Source of the DNA: Rhodothermales bacterium
Lineage (GTDB): Bacteria > Bacteroidota > Rhodothermia > Rhodothermales > Bin80
Assembly (NCBI GenBank): GCA_951812585.1
Contig: OX638318.1
Location: forward strand, 648,819-712,818
DNA: 64,000 nucleotides
Direction of reading: 5' to 3'
Part shown: one piece after another, positions 47,209 to 56,359 of the stretch
How positions within the stretch are numbered: position 1 is the first letter of the stretch
Layout of the letters: every line of letters starts with the position of its first letter
Notes under the pieces: generated by a model
The model's input: the letters and a program-made list of their open reading frames with translations, nothing else
Told to the model about the DNA's origin: nothing
Databases searched by the model: none
Program-made: the position numbers and the translations under genes

Positions 47209-47319
47209 TCGTTGCAACACTGCGCCGTAACGCGTTAGACGGTTACACCTGAGCAACGCACAGGCACCAGAAACCCGCTTGAACGCACACCGTTAGGGAC
47301 GGTTTTAGGCTGCACTGTC

Positions 47320-48093
47320 ATGAAACAAGAATCCATCATCGGCGTGATCGGCGGCATGGGCCCGTATGCTGGGCTGGATCTTGTACACAAAATCTTCGAC
47401 GAGACGCTGGCTGCTACGGATCAGGAACATGTCCCGGTCGCGCTCCTGTCGTATTCCCCCAGGATCCAGGATCGCAGCGCCTTCATCTTCGGCGCGATTC
47501 AGGAGAACCCGGGCTACGCCATTGCAGGCGTAGCCGCCGCACTGGAAACGCTGGGTGCCAGCGTCGCCGGCATGCCGTGCAATTCTGCGCACATGCCGCC
47601 CATCTTCGACGTCACCCGTCAGCGGCTGCGCGACGGCGGGCATACGATACGGCTCTTGCACCTTGTGGATGAGACGATCCAGCATGTGCGCTCCACGCTG
47701 CCGCATGTAAAGCGCGTCGGGCCCCTGTCTACGCTCGGGACCTTTCGCACGGGTCTTTATGAAAAAGCGATCAAAGCCGCCGGACTTTTCCCCGTAATGC
47801 CGACCGAAACCGTGCAGGCTGATCTGGTCCACCGGGCGATCTACGATACACAGTTCGGCATCAAGGCCCACTCTGCGCCCGTCACAGCCCGCGCCTCCGC
47901 CATGGTGCGGGACGCCATCGACCACCTGCGAACCCGCGGCGCAGAGGTTGTCATTCTGGGCTGCACCGAATTGCCGATGGCGGTCTCGCCGGATGACGAC
48001 CCCACCCTGATTGATCCTGCGCGGGCGCTGGCGCGCGCCCTGTTGCGCGAGACCTATCCGCACAAGCTGCGGCCGCTCGGTGCGGCGCGTTAA
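47320..48093 (+). CDS. Aspartate/glutamate racemase family protein
   Basis: A 257-residue cofactor-independent racemase. The two catalytic cysteines are visible: Cys87 in AGMPCNSAHMPP and Cys215 in VILGCTELPM. The N-terminus IIGVIGGMGPYAGLDLVHKI is the typical phosphate-loop-like start of the family. Aspartate racemase-like rather than MurI glutamate racemase is suggested by the MGP-x-A start, but the substrate is inferred. It is divergent from tRNA-Gln and prs. Confidence 0.87.
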   Translation: MKQESIIGVIGGMGPYAGLDLVHKIFDETLAATDQEHVPVALLSYSPRIQDRSAFIFGAIQENPGYAIAGVAAALETLGASVAGMPCNSAHMPPIFDVTRQRLRDGGHTIRLLHLVDETIQHVRSTLPHVKRVGPLSTLGTFRTGLYEKAIKAAGLFPVMPTETVQADLVHRAIYDTQFGIKAHSAPVTARASAMVRDAIDHLRTRGAEVVILGCTELPMAVSPDDDPTLIDPARALARALLRETYPHKLRPLGAAR

Positions 48094-48170
48094 TGCGCCA
48101 AAACATCGTACTTTCGCAGCCATGTCTGGCAAAACGATGATGGCGGAACGCGTATGAACAAGGAGAGCTG

Positions 48171-49973
48171 ATGGCGACGCTGGATTGGATCCTGGTGGGC
48201 GCATATTTCCTTCTGACATTTCTGATCGCGGCCTACTACAGCAGACGGGCCGGAAGGAACACATCCGAGTTTTTTCTCAGCGGGCGCAGCTTGCCGTGGT
48301 GGCTTGCGGGCACCAGCATGGTGGCGACCACCTTCGCCGCCGACACGCCGCTTGCGGTTACAGAGCTGGTGGCAGACAACGGCATCGCAGGCAACTGGCT
48401 TTGGTGGAGCTTCGCCTTTGGCGGCATGTGCACCGTCAACTTCTTTGCGCGACTCTGGCGGCGGAGCGGCATTCAGACCGATGTGGAGTTTGTGGAGCTG
48501 CGCTACGCAGGCAAGCCTGCCGCCTGGCTGCGCGGCATTAAAGCGGTCTACTTCGGCCTGGTGATGAACGTCATCATCATCGGCTGGGTCTCGCTGGCGA
48601 TGGAAACGGTGATTCAGGTGCTGTTTCCTGATCTGGCACTCTTTGGCCGATCGTCGTTTGCGGCTTTGGGCCTGGAGATCAGCGCGGCGCTTGTCCTCGT
48701 CAGCGCGCTGGTGGTGCTTGTGTCCGGCTATGCGCTCCTTGCAGGCTTGTGGGGCGTCGCGGTCACGGATGCTTTTCAATTCCTTTTGGCGATGGGCGGC
48801 TCCATCCTTATGGCAATTTTGGTGCTGCAGCATCCGGATGTGGGCGGGATCACGGGGCTCAAGGCGCAGCTCCCTGCGCACACCTTCAACTTTTTGCCGA
48901 CCATAGGCAAAACCGCAGGCGCAGCGGCCGCCATGACGCTCACGATTCCGGCCTTTGTCGCCTTTATCGGCATCCAATGGTGGTCCAGCTGGTATCCTGG
49001 CGCAGAGCCGGGCGGCGGCGGCTATATCGCACAGCGCATGATGAGCGCCAAGGATGAGCGCCACGCGCTATTTGCTACGCTGGGGTACACAATCGCACAC
49101 TACTGCGTGCGCCCTTGGCCCTGGATTATAGTGGCCCTGGCATCCCTTGTACTCTACCCTGACCTTTCGAATTCTCGCGAGGGATTTGTGATGGTGATGC
49201 GGGATGTGCTGCCCAGCGGACTGTTGGGACTGGTCGTCGCTGCGTTTCTGGCAGCATTCATGAGTACGGTGTCCACGCAGCTGAACTGGGGCGTATCGTA
49301 CCTGGTACATGATGGGTGGCGTCGCTTCGTGGCGCGCGGCCGCTCCGAGCGGTATTACGTGGCACTGTCCAGGATTCTGACTTTTGTGCTGGGTCTTGTC
49401 AGCATCGTCGTGGCTACACGGCTGGCTTCGATCAGCGGAGCCTGGGAGCTTATCCTGACTGCATCCGCGGGACTCGGCATGGTGCTGATCTTCCGCTGGT
49501 ACTGGTGGCGCATCAACGCATGGAGCGAGCTCGCGGCCACACTGACCCCGATCATCCTAGTGGTGCTGGAGGTCGCTGGTGTCCGGGTGCCCGGGCTTGG
49601 CGCATCCTTTCCCACAAACCTGTTCACGGTCGTAGGCGTTTCCACGGCGGCGTGGCTGTCGGTCACCTTTCTGACGTCGCCGACGCCGCGCGTCGTCTTG
49701 GACAAGTTCTATCGGCGCGTGCGCCCTGCCGGGCCAGGCTGGCGTCCGCTTGCTGCGGCGCACCAGGATATCGTTCCCAAAACCGGCATAGTCGTGCTCA
49801 GCCGGCGCTGGATCACGGGCGTCATCCTGGTCTACACCATGCTGTTTGCTGTGGGCCATGTCATCCTGGGCAATATCGGCGCGGCAGCGTGGCTGATTCC
49901 AGTGGCCGTCGTCGCCTCCGCCATCTTGTGGTGGGATTTGAGCACTGGTGGCAATGCGGCGCCCGCTTCCTAG
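48171..49973 (+). CDS. Sodium:solute symporter family transporter
   Basis: A 600-residue membrane protein with about 13-14 hydrophobic segments. The N-terminus reads ILVGAYFLLTFLIAAYYSRR, then the SSS-family block NTSEFFLSGRSLPWWLAGTS and ADTPLAVTELVADNGIAGNW. It includes FLAAFMSTVSTQLNWGVSYL in the middle, a hallmark of the helix that holds the Na+ site. The substrate (sugar, amino acid or other) cannot be named. It follows the racemase by 78 bases on the same strand, so uptake of an amino acid for that enzyme is one possibility, by context only. Confidence 0.9.
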   Translation: MATLDWILVGAYFLLTFLIAAYYSRRAGRNTSEFFLSGRSLPWWLAGTSMVATTFAADTPLAVTELVADNGIAGNWLWWSFAFGGMCTVNFFARLWRRSGIQTDVEFVELRYAGKPAAWLRGIKAVYFGLVMNVIIIGWVSLAMETVIQVLFPDLALFGRSSFAALGLEISAALVLVSALVVLVSGYALLAGLWGVAVTDAFQFLLAMGGSILMAILVLQHPDVGGITGLKAQLPAHTFNFLPTIGKTAGAAAAMTLTIPAFVAFIGIQWWSSWYPGAEPGGGGYIAQRMMSAKDERHALFATLGYTIAHYCVRPWPWIIVALASLVLYPDLSNSREGFVMVMRDVLPSGLLGLVVAAFLAAFMSTVSTQLNWGVSYLVHDGWRRFVARGRSERYYVALSRILTFVLGLVSIVVATRLASISGAWELILTASAGLGMVLIFRWYWWRINAWSELAATLTPIILVVLEVAGVRVPGLGASFPTNLFTVVGVSTAAWLSVTFLTSPTPRVVLDKFYRRVRPAGPGWRPLAAAHQDIVPKTGIVVLSRRWITGVILVYTMLFAVGHVILGNIGAAAWLIPVAVVASAILWWDLSTGGNAAPAS

Positions 49974-50282
49974 GTGCCCGCGCCCACGATGCAGCGCATT
50001 TGCTTATCCACGGCCAGCACGATGCGCGCCCCTGACGGCAACGGCAACGGGCACAGTGTACAGTCCTGCATGACCTGTCTGGACGAGCCCGCAGGCGCTC
50101 AAAGCGTTAAGGCAATCACCGGTGAAGCGTATCCAACCAGGAGTCGCTGCTGACCAACCGGCCTTTGCGCTGCAGCGAGGCACATGCGTCCATCGGATGC
50201 ACGCGGTGACCAATGCATACCGTGGCACAAGCGCGGCCTGTTTGCGTTATTAGCGCCTCGAATGCAACCGTATGATTCACTC
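49974..50282. other. Intergenic region, 309 bases
   Basis: No gene is credible here. Short antisense frames are of random composition. The promoter of the GroES-like gene should lie in its right half, but I cannot mark it. Confidence 0.5.
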
Positions 50283-50666
50283 ATGACAGAACTAATCGTC
50301 GTTGGTGATCGTGTCCTTGTTGAACCCGACGACGGGGAACAGCTTACGGCGTCCGGACTTGTACTTCCAGCCACCGTCGCCGAGCGAGAGCGGGTAGGCT
50401 TCGGCAAAGTGGTCAGGGTAGGACCCGGGCACCTGGTGCCCAATCCAGACTTCGTGGAAGGCGAGTCCTGGAACACCGCAAAGGAGGCAGGACGCTACTT
50501 GCCGCTGCAAGCCAAACCGGACGACTATGCCTTCTTCGTTCGCAAGGAAGCCGTAGAGCTAACCTACAGGAGCCACAAGTACTTGATCATGCCGCACCAC
50601 GCCATCCTGGCGCTTGTGCGTCGGGACCATCAAGACATCCTGGACGAAATCCTTGAGGACAGCTAA
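50283..50666 (+). CDS. GroES-like co-chaperonin paralogue
   Basis: A 127-residue Cpn10-fold protein. The start MTELIVVGDRVLVEPDDGEQ and the block TASGLVLPATVAERERVGFG are the beginning of the GroES barrel with its mobile loop. The next strands (GKVVRVGPGHL) also fit. It is about 30 residues longer than a classic GroES (about 95). The extra part lies between the roof loop and the last strand (VEGESWNTAKEAGRYLP and the following KPDDYAFFVRKEAVEL), and the end is HHAILALVRRD. groEL is not adjacent, so it is probably a second, specialised copy. The frame is open upstream to 50184 without family features. Confidence 0.82.
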   Translation: MTELIVVGDRVLVEPDDGEQLTASGLVLPATVAERERVGFGKVVRVGPGHLVPNPDFVEGESWNTAKEAGRYLPLQAKPDDYAFFVRKEAVELTYRSHKYLIMPHHAILALVRRDHQDILDEILEDS

Positions 50667-52153
50667 TACTCCGCGAAGAGTTGCTGCACCCGCGCCTTCT
50701 GCACCTTGCCGATCCCGTTGTGCGGTAGCGCATCCACCAGTATGATGCGCGTGGGTGCCTTGTAAAATGCCATGCGTGCCTTGACCCAGGCGCGCAGCGA
50801 CGCTGCACTGAGCACACAGCCAGTGCGAAGCACAACAGCAGCACAGATGCGCTCGCCCCATTCAGGATCCGGGACTCCGACCACTGCGCATTGGTCAATC
50901 GCCGGGTGCTGGCGGAGCACCTCCTCTACTTCCAATGCGGAAACCTTGTATCCGCCTGACTTGATGATGTCAACCGATATGCGCCCGAGTATTCGGTAGT
51001 ATCCGCGCTCCATCACGGCCATGTCGCCGGTGCAGAACCAGCCTGCCTTAAACGCTTGGCGCGTCATTGCCGGTCGGTTCCAGTATTCCATAAACACGCT
51101 GGATCCCCGCACCTGTAGCTCACCTGGCGCACCTTCACCGGCAACCGCCCGCCCGTCCTCTCCCACCAGGCGCACCGCAATGCCGGGCAGCGGCTGTCCG
51201 ACCGTGCCACTGCGCCGCTCTCCGTGGAGCGGGTTGGAAAGCGCCATGCCCATTTCTGTCATGCCGTAGCGCTCCAAAAGGCGCTGTCCGGTGACCTCTG
51301 CCCACGCGTCAAAAAGGGCCGTGGGCAAAGCGCTGGAGCCCGACACCATCAGGCGAGGCTTGCGAGCCGCATCGGCCCACGCCGCTTGGACCGTGCGCGG
51401 CGCCGCGCGCCAGACCGTCAGGAGCTTGTGGTACATCGTCGGCACTCCCATAAGCAGCGTGGCTTTGCCCAGCCGCTCCCAGACCATGCGAGCATCGAAG
51501 CGCGGCAAAAACTCGCAAGTCGCCCCTGCCCACAGGCAACATAGCAGTGCATTGATCAAGCCATGGGCGTGATGCAGTGGGAGCACATGCAGGATGCGGT
51601 CATCGGCGCGCCAGTCCCAGCTGGAAACGAGCGGCATGATCATTGCCTGGATGTTCGCATGCGTGCTCACGACGCCCTTCGGGCGGCTGGTCGTTCCACT
51701 GGAATAGAGAATAAGCGCGCGATCCGTGGACGCAACCGCTGGCAGCGGTTTGATGCAGGCCTGGGTCAGTGACTCAAGCTGCAGTGCTTCTGTGAACAAA
51801 CGCTGTAGGCGTGGATGGTGCGCGGCATCTGCCAACGCCCGTTGTGCCCCAGTGTCCCGCAAGACGTATTGGAGCTCGGGTGCAGGATGCTGTGCGCATA
51901 GCGGCACTGCGACGCCGCCAGCCAGCCATGTGCCCACCAAGGCCGCAACGAAGCGGTGGCCTGGTGCCGCCATGATTGCTACACGGCATCCAGAAAGGCT
52001 TGGCGCGTCGCGCAGGAGTGCAGAAGCGACCGCTGTGCTTTGCACAGCCAGTTCCCCGTAGGTGTGGGCTCCATCGTCGTCCAGAATGGCCGTACGCGCA
52101 CCGCCTTCCTGCACGCGTTCAAGAAGTTGCACGGCTGCCATATGCCATGCCAT
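50663..52153 (-). CDS. AMP-dependent acyl-CoA synthetase, MatB-like
   Basis: A 496-residue ligase of the ANL superfamily that activates an acid with ATP and joins it to CoA. The phosphate loop is LILYSSGTTSRPKGVVSTHA, the A5 block GQRLLERYGMTEMGMALSNP, and the hinge RISVDIIKSGGYKVSALEVE, which matches malonyl/methylmalonyl-CoA synthetases (MatB) well. The C-terminal catalytic lysine is in GIGKVQKARV. Substrate assignment as malonate is inference. The stop overlaps the GroES-like stop by 4 bases (convergent). The start may be at 52153 or the next ATG (MAAVQLLER); tRNA-Met lies 11 bases upstream. Confidence 0.86.
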   Translation of the reverse strand: MAWHMAAVQLLERVQEGGARTAILDDDGAHTYGELAVQSTAVASALLRDAPSLSGCRVAIMAAPGHRFVAALVGTWLAGGVAVPLCAQHPAPELQYVLRDTGAQRALADAAHHPRLQRLFTEALQLESLTQACIKPLPAVASTDRALILYSSGTTSRPKGVVSTHANIQAMIMPLVSSWDWRADDRILHVLPLHHAHGLINALLCCLWAGATCEFLPRFDARMVWERLGKATLLMGVPTMYHKLLTVWRAAPRTVQAAWADAARKPRLMVSGSSALPTALFDAWAEVTGQRLLERYGMTEMGMALSNPLHGERRSGTVGQPLPGIAVRLVGEDGRAVAGEGAPGELQVRGSSVFMEYWNRPAMTRQAFKAGWFCTGDMAVMERGYYRILGRISVDIIKSGGYKVSALEVEEVLRQHPAIDQCAVVGVPDPEWGERICAAVVLRTGCVLSAASLRAWVKARMAFYKAPTRIILVDALPHNGIGKVQKARVQQLFAEY

Positions 52154-52164
52154 ATGCCTTGGGG

Positions 52165-52238
52165 TGGCGTGGGGGAGATTCGAACTCCCGACCTTACGAT
52201 TATGAGTCGCACGCTCTAACCTACTGAGCTACCACGCC
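52165..52238 (-). tRNA. tRNA-Met (anticodon CAT, elongator type)
   Basis: Minus-strand cloverleaf: acceptor GGCGTGG paired with CCACGCC, D stem GCTC/GAGC, and anticodon loop CTCATAA (anticodon CAT). The T arm is GGGAG-TTCGAAT-CTCCC, and the discriminator is A. The first acceptor pair is a normal G-C, unlike initiator tRNA. CCA is not encoded. An isoleucine (lysidine) identity cannot be formally excluded. Confidence 0.92.
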
Positions 52239-52334
52239 GGCATCGCAACCCAGTTGTAACCGTATCGAGGTGCTTTGTTGCCGAACCGGCTGCAGGGTTT
52301 CGGGTAACAGGTCTGCACCACAAACTACACAGCG

Positions 52335-53483
52335 ATGGCATGGGGTGACGTACTGGGCCAAGCGCAGCCCCTGAGCATACTGCGCCGGGCTATTGTTTCC
52401 GGCCGCTTAGCCCATGCGTACTTGTTTCACGGACCGGAAGGCGTCGGCAAGTGTGCGGCGGCCCTTGCGTTCGCGCGCGTGCTGCTTTGCCGTGATTCCG
52501 GTGACGAGGCATGCGGCAACTGCACCGGCTGCAAGTATACAGGCCTGTTGCAGCACCCGGACTTGCATGTGCTTTTTCCTCAGCCGACGGATGCTACGCA
52601 GGAGGAGGTTGGCGCACGGCTGCAGGCACTGGCACAGGATCCTTATGCTGTGATGAATTTTGCGCGGCGCAAGCAGGTGTTGGGCAGAGCACCTTCGAAC
52701 AAGCAGGCCTTCTACCCCATTGACCGGATCAAGCAGGAGCTTCGCACCGCGCTGACCTTGCACGCTGCTTATGGCGGATATCGCGTCGTCGTGCTCACGC
52801 AGGCCGATACGCTGGGAGAGCCGGCAGCGAATGCTTTCCTGAAGTTCCTGGAAGAGCCTGGCGACGAGACCGTCCTCATTCTTACAACCACGCGTACGGA
52901 GCAGTTGCTGCCGACCATCGTGTCGCGGTGCCAGCAGGTGCGGTTTGCACCCTTGGATGAATCGTCCATCGCTGCGGCCTTGGTGGAGCGGCGAGACATA
53001 GCGAACGATTCGGCTCTGCTGTATGCGCGCATGGCGGAGGGATCGTACACCGTAGCACTGGACCTTGCTTCGCAGGATACGCTGCAAGCGGAGCGCAAAG
53101 TTGCGCTGGAGTTCCTGGGTTATGCGTACATGCGCCATGCGCAAAGGCAGATGCGCCTTATGGAGCAGATCATCGGCGGCGGGCGCGATCATGTTTTGCG
53201 CGTGCTGGACCACGCGCTTGTCTGGATCCGGGACCTGCTGCTATGGCAGGTCTTTGCAGAGGAAGCACGGATCACCAACATCGACAGGACTGCCTCGGTC
53301 GCCAAGTTTGCTTCGCGACTCGGACACGCTGACTTGGATGCCATGGCCCGCCTCGTGGAAGAAGGCCGATTCCTTGTCAGAAGAAACATGAACCTCAGGA
53401 TCGTGCTTATTGCGCTGTCTCAGGCGGTCGGTCAAGCCATGCGGCGTGCCAGTACGGGAAAGCTTTACGTGCCGCTCGCGTAG
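52335..53483 (+). CDS. holB: DNA polymerase III delta' subunit
   Basis: A 382-residue clamp-loader subunit. It opens MAWGDVLGQAQPLSILRRAI. The P-loop region is FHGPEGVGKCAAA, with Cys40 where an active ATPase has Ser or Thr. The zinc module has cysteines 52, 60, 63 and 66 (CGNCTGCK). Later come VVLTQADTLGEPAANAFLKF, then FLEEPGDETVLILTTTRTEQ and LLPTIVSRCQQVRF, the SRC motif. These are clamp-loader hallmarks. It is followed 20 bases later by ricT on the same strand, a pair often found together in bacteria. Confidence 0.92.
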   Translation: MAWGDVLGQAQPLSILRRAIVSGRLAHAYLFHGPEGVGKCAAALAFARVLLCRDSGDEACGNCTGCKYTGLLQHPDLHVLFPQPTDATQEEVGARLQALAQDPYAVMNFARRKQVLGRAPSNKQAFYPIDRIKQELRTALTLHAAYGGYRVVVLTQADTLGEPAANAFLKFLEEPGDETVLILTTTRTEQLLPTIVSRCQQVRFAPLDESSIAAALVERRDIANDSALLYARMAEGSYTVALDLASQDTLQAERKVALEFLGYAYMRHAQRQMRLMEQIIGGGRDHVLRVLDHALVWIRDLLLWQVFAEEARITNIDRTASVAKFASRLGHADLDAMARLVEEGRFLVRRNMNLRIVLIALSQAVGQAMRRASTGKLYVPLA

Positions 53484-53503
53484 CGGCCAGGACCACTTAA
53501 CGG

Positions 53504-54490
53504 ATGGCGTGCGGATCATGTACCGGCGGAACGGATGGCGGTTGCGGCTGCAGCGCCGGCATCGGGTGTGGCGGCTCTTGCCCAACGGTCAGCGTGCACG
53601 ACTGGATGCCCGACGTGTCGCCATCAATGCCCGACCTGGTGGAGGTGGCTTTCAAGCACCGACGGCGGCGCATCTTTCGCAACGACCGCAAGCTGCGCTT
53701 AGCATCGGGCGACGATGTCATTGTCGGGGTGCGCGGCGGCATTGACTTCGGGCATGTTACGATGAAGGGCGAGCTGGTGCAGTTACGCGCGAAGCCGCGG
53801 CCCAACTACAATCGCGTGATCAGGATTGCAACCCGGTGGGACCGGAAGCATCAGGAAAAGAACCGCGAGTCTGAGGTCGAGGCACTGTCACTGTTTCGAG
53901 CCGCGGCCAACCGACGTGCCCTGACCATCAAGGCGGTTGATGCAGAGTGGCAGCATGACCGCAAGCGTATCTCGTTTTTCTATACCGCAACCAAGTCCAT
54001 CAATGTTCGGAGTTTGATTCCGGAGCTTGGCCGGCGTCTGGAGGCGCGGGTAGACCTGAAGCGCATCAACAAGCGGGAGGAGGCTGCCCGTATTGGTGGC
54101 ATAGGCGTCTGCGGTCGGGAGCTCTGCTGCTCCTCCTGGATGCATTCGATGCCCCAAGTGTCATTGTCTGCAGCCAAGGCGCAGCAGTTTCCGCTGTCGG
54201 TTGATCGCCTCCGTGGTCGTTGCAACCGCCTCAAGTGCTGCCTGAATTATGAGCTCGATCATTATATGGAGGCACTCAAGGACTTTCCGGAGCGCGGCGC
54301 GATCATAAGGACTGAGCGCGGCGACGGCAGGGTTGATCAGGTAGACATCTTTTTTCGGACGGTCACGCTCAAGTACCACAAGGGGCCCCCGGAGACGGTT
54401 TCTGTCGAAGACATCACCCCGTCTGCTGCGCGGCCCAAGGGCAGGTCCGCGGCTGCGCCAAGGCGTCAGGCGACTGGTAAGCACCCCTAA
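53504..54490 (+). CDS. ricT: PSP1-domain protein RicT/YaaT
   Basis: A 328-residue PSP1 C-terminal domain protein. The first 26 residues are Cys/Gly-rich (CGSCTGGT, then GCGCSAGIGCGGSC), as in Bacteroidota homologues, and likely bind an iron-sulfur cluster. The PSP1 core includes VEVAFKHRRRRIFRNDRKL, RKRISFFYTATKSINVRSLI, ARIGGIGVCGRELCCSSWM, and CNRLKCCLNYELDHYMEALK, the most conserved segment with its cysteines. In Bacillus the homologue works with YlbF/YmcA in RNA processing and development. It lies directly after holB. Confidence 0.9.
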   Translation: MACGSCTGGTDGGCGCSAGIGCGGSCPTVSVHDWMPDVSPSMPDLVEVAFKHRRRRIFRNDRKLRLASGDDVIVGVRGGIDFGHVTMKGELVQLRAKPRPNYNRVIRIATRWDRKHQEKNRESEVEALSLFRAAANRRALTIKAVDAEWQHDRKRISFFYTATKSINVRSLIPELGRRLEARVDLKRINKREEAARIGGIGVCGRELCCSSWMHSMPQVSLSAAKAQQFPLSVDRLRGRCNRLKCCLNYELDHYMEALKDFPERGAIIRTERGDGRVDQVDIFFRTVTLKYHKGPPETVSVEDITPSAARPKGRSAAAPRRQATGKHP

Positions 54491-54952
54491 GCGTCCAACG
54501 ATGTCGCAGGCAGCCGCGCGCCTTGCCGTTGTCTTCCAGACTATGACCGGGGCGCAGGGAAGGCAGGGGGCCTCGTGCAGGGCCGCTGTGCACCTCTGTT
54601 GCAGCAGCCGACTGTAGCGGCTGTCAGCGATTCGGCAACAATTCAGCGACACGCAAGGCAAGATGCGGTGAACCGGCTGTGACGATGTTGGCGGCGTTGG
54701 AAGAGGCGATGGTGATTTGGAGAAGGAAGAAGGTCAGGACGAATAAATCACCAGGGTTATGGGTTATAGCGGGGCATATCGGCCCCAGTGGGCAATGAGC
54801 TTGGTATCGGTTGTGGGTTTGTCTGAAACTGCCCCATCCAGATCGAAACAGACCGCTGCATACTTGACGCTGCACCACTGGCGCTGTCTGCTTATCGGGC
54901 TGGACACTACCATGCCTCGCCTCTTTTCAAAAGAGAGACCCGAACCTTTTTT
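54491..54952. other. Intergenic region before the IS1595 element
   Basis: About 460 bases without a gene. It contains the second copy of the dispersed repeat. The right part is A+T-richer, as near an IS end. Confidence 0.5.
54755..54866. repeat. Dispersed ~110-bp repeat, copy 2
   Basis: Matches 28013-28126 along its length at about 80 percent identity and in the same orientation. It lies 86 bases left of the IS1595 left end and is not part of that element by the position of its inverted repeats. Confidence 0.8.
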
Positions 54953-55023
54953 GGGGCTTATATACTTAACTGTAACTTTTCTCCGATTGGGCCGTATGAG
55001 GATTAAGCCAGATCGGGGGAATC

Positions 55024-55960
55024 ATGACAGGGCCAGGCAGATCACACCGCAAGGGCATCACACTCTTGGCGTTGGCACGGCGGTACCCGAACGAGGAAGC
55101 CGCCCGGGAATGGTTTGAGGCCATCTATTGGCCGGAAGGCCGCTTTTGTCCGCAGTGCAGGGGCACCGATACCTATGCTTGCCCACAACAGACCATGCCG
55201 TACCGTTGCCGCACGTGCCGCAAGCGGTTCAGTGTTCGGACGGGCACGGTGCTGCAAGCCTCCCGGTTGCCCTTGCTCCAGTGGACCTACGCCATTTATC
55301 TTGAAATGACCGCGCTCAAGGGCGTATCCAGCATGAAGCTTCACCGCGACCTGGGCATCACGCAAAAGTCGGCGTGGTTCATGCTGCAACGGATTCGGGA
55401 GGCGTTCGCGCCGTTAGCCGCCGCCGCGTTTGAAGGCCCGGTTGAAGCCAACGAGACGTATGGTTGGGGGCAAGGAGGCCAACAAGCACGCGCACAAGAA
55501 GCTGAAAGCGGGACGCGGAACGGTTGGTAAGACGGCGGTAGCGGGGCTGAAAGACCGCGGTACCGGCCAGATTCGGGCCAAGGTCGTTGGAGGACGCAAG
55601 CGGCCCGACGTTGAAGCAGTTCGTGTATAACCCCACCGAAATCGGCGCAACGGTCTACACGGACGACGCCACCGCTTACAAGGGCATGATCGGTATGGAG
55701 CATGAGACGGTCAAGCACAGCGTGGGCGAATGGGTCAACGGCATGGCCCACACAAGCGGGCTGAAGTCGTTCTGGGTCACGCTGAAGCGGGCGTACCATG
55801 GCGTGTACCACAAAATGAGCGCCAAGCACTTGCAACGGTACGTGCAGCAGTTGCGCAAAAGCACAACGTCCGGGACATGGACACGCTCGAACAAATGCAG
55901 CACGTAGTGGCCGCACGGGCAGGGCGGCGGCTTATGTACAAAGATCTGATTGCGCAATGA
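55024..55960 (+). pseudogene. IS1595 transposase with three frameshifts
   Basis: The N-terminal zinc ribbon is intact (CPQCRGTDTYACPQQT, then YRCRTCRKRFSVRTG), followed by MKLHRDLGITQKSAWFMLQR. Single extra Gs disturb the frame near 55463 and 55590, and a lost base disturbs it near 55853. Read through these shifts, the DDE domain gives VGGKEANKHAHKK, VYTDDATAYKGM, KMSAKHLQRYVQQ and VRDMDTLEQMQHVV. Two catalytic acidic residues also appear changed: EANETY where VDETY is usual, and SGLKSFW where the family has glutamate (GxESFW). The gene is inactive twice over. Confidence 0.87.
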
Positions 55961-56148
55961 GAAGGGTCAACGATACGAAGGACGCGTTACACGCTGAGTT
56001 TGAGCGGATCGACACCACGCCCAGTCCGAATCCGCGCTATCGCGGATTGACGATCCAGCAGGCGGTAAGGCAACTGGTGAAGGCCAGGCCAAAACCGAAG
56101 CAAGCGGCAGATTTGAGGGCAAGAAACGACGAGCTGTGCCACGTCTAA
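55957..56148 (+). CDS. Small passenger protein at the IS1595 right end
   Basis: A 63-residue frame whose ATG overlaps the transposase stop (ATGA), inside the element just before the right terminal repeat. It starts MRRVNDTKDALHAEFERIDT and ends with a basic segment (KARPKPKQAADLRARND). Small genes in this place are seen in some IS1595 elements. Function unknown. Confidence 0.5.
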   Translation: MRRVNDTKDALHAEFERIDTTPSPNPRYRGLTIQQAVRQLVKARPKPKQAADLRARNDELCHV

Positions 56149-56359
56149 GCTCCAAGCAGTGTACAGGTAAGTATATAAGCCCCTTTGATAACTAGAGATT
56201 GCCAAAAAATGCGTACTATTAGGCCGAACCAAGCGCAACTGGGGTAGGACTATGGGCTGTAGCTGCGCGGAGAAGTGGATTTGGAACAAGGATCGTGACC
56301 GAAAATCCACACATTCGTATTGAATGCGAATCCCCAATTCTAACAGTCTATGATTGACC

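Larger units (their letters stand above)
54953..56183 (+). mobile_element. IS1595-family insertion sequence (inactive)
   Basis: The ends are visible: GGGGCTTATATACTTA at 54953-54968 and its exact complement TAAGTATATAAGCCCC at 56168-56183, giving 16-bp perfect terminal repeats and partial matching beyond. Between them lie a frameshifted IS1595-type transposase and a small passenger gene. No convincing target duplication is seen at the borders. Length 1231 bp. Confidence 0.88.
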
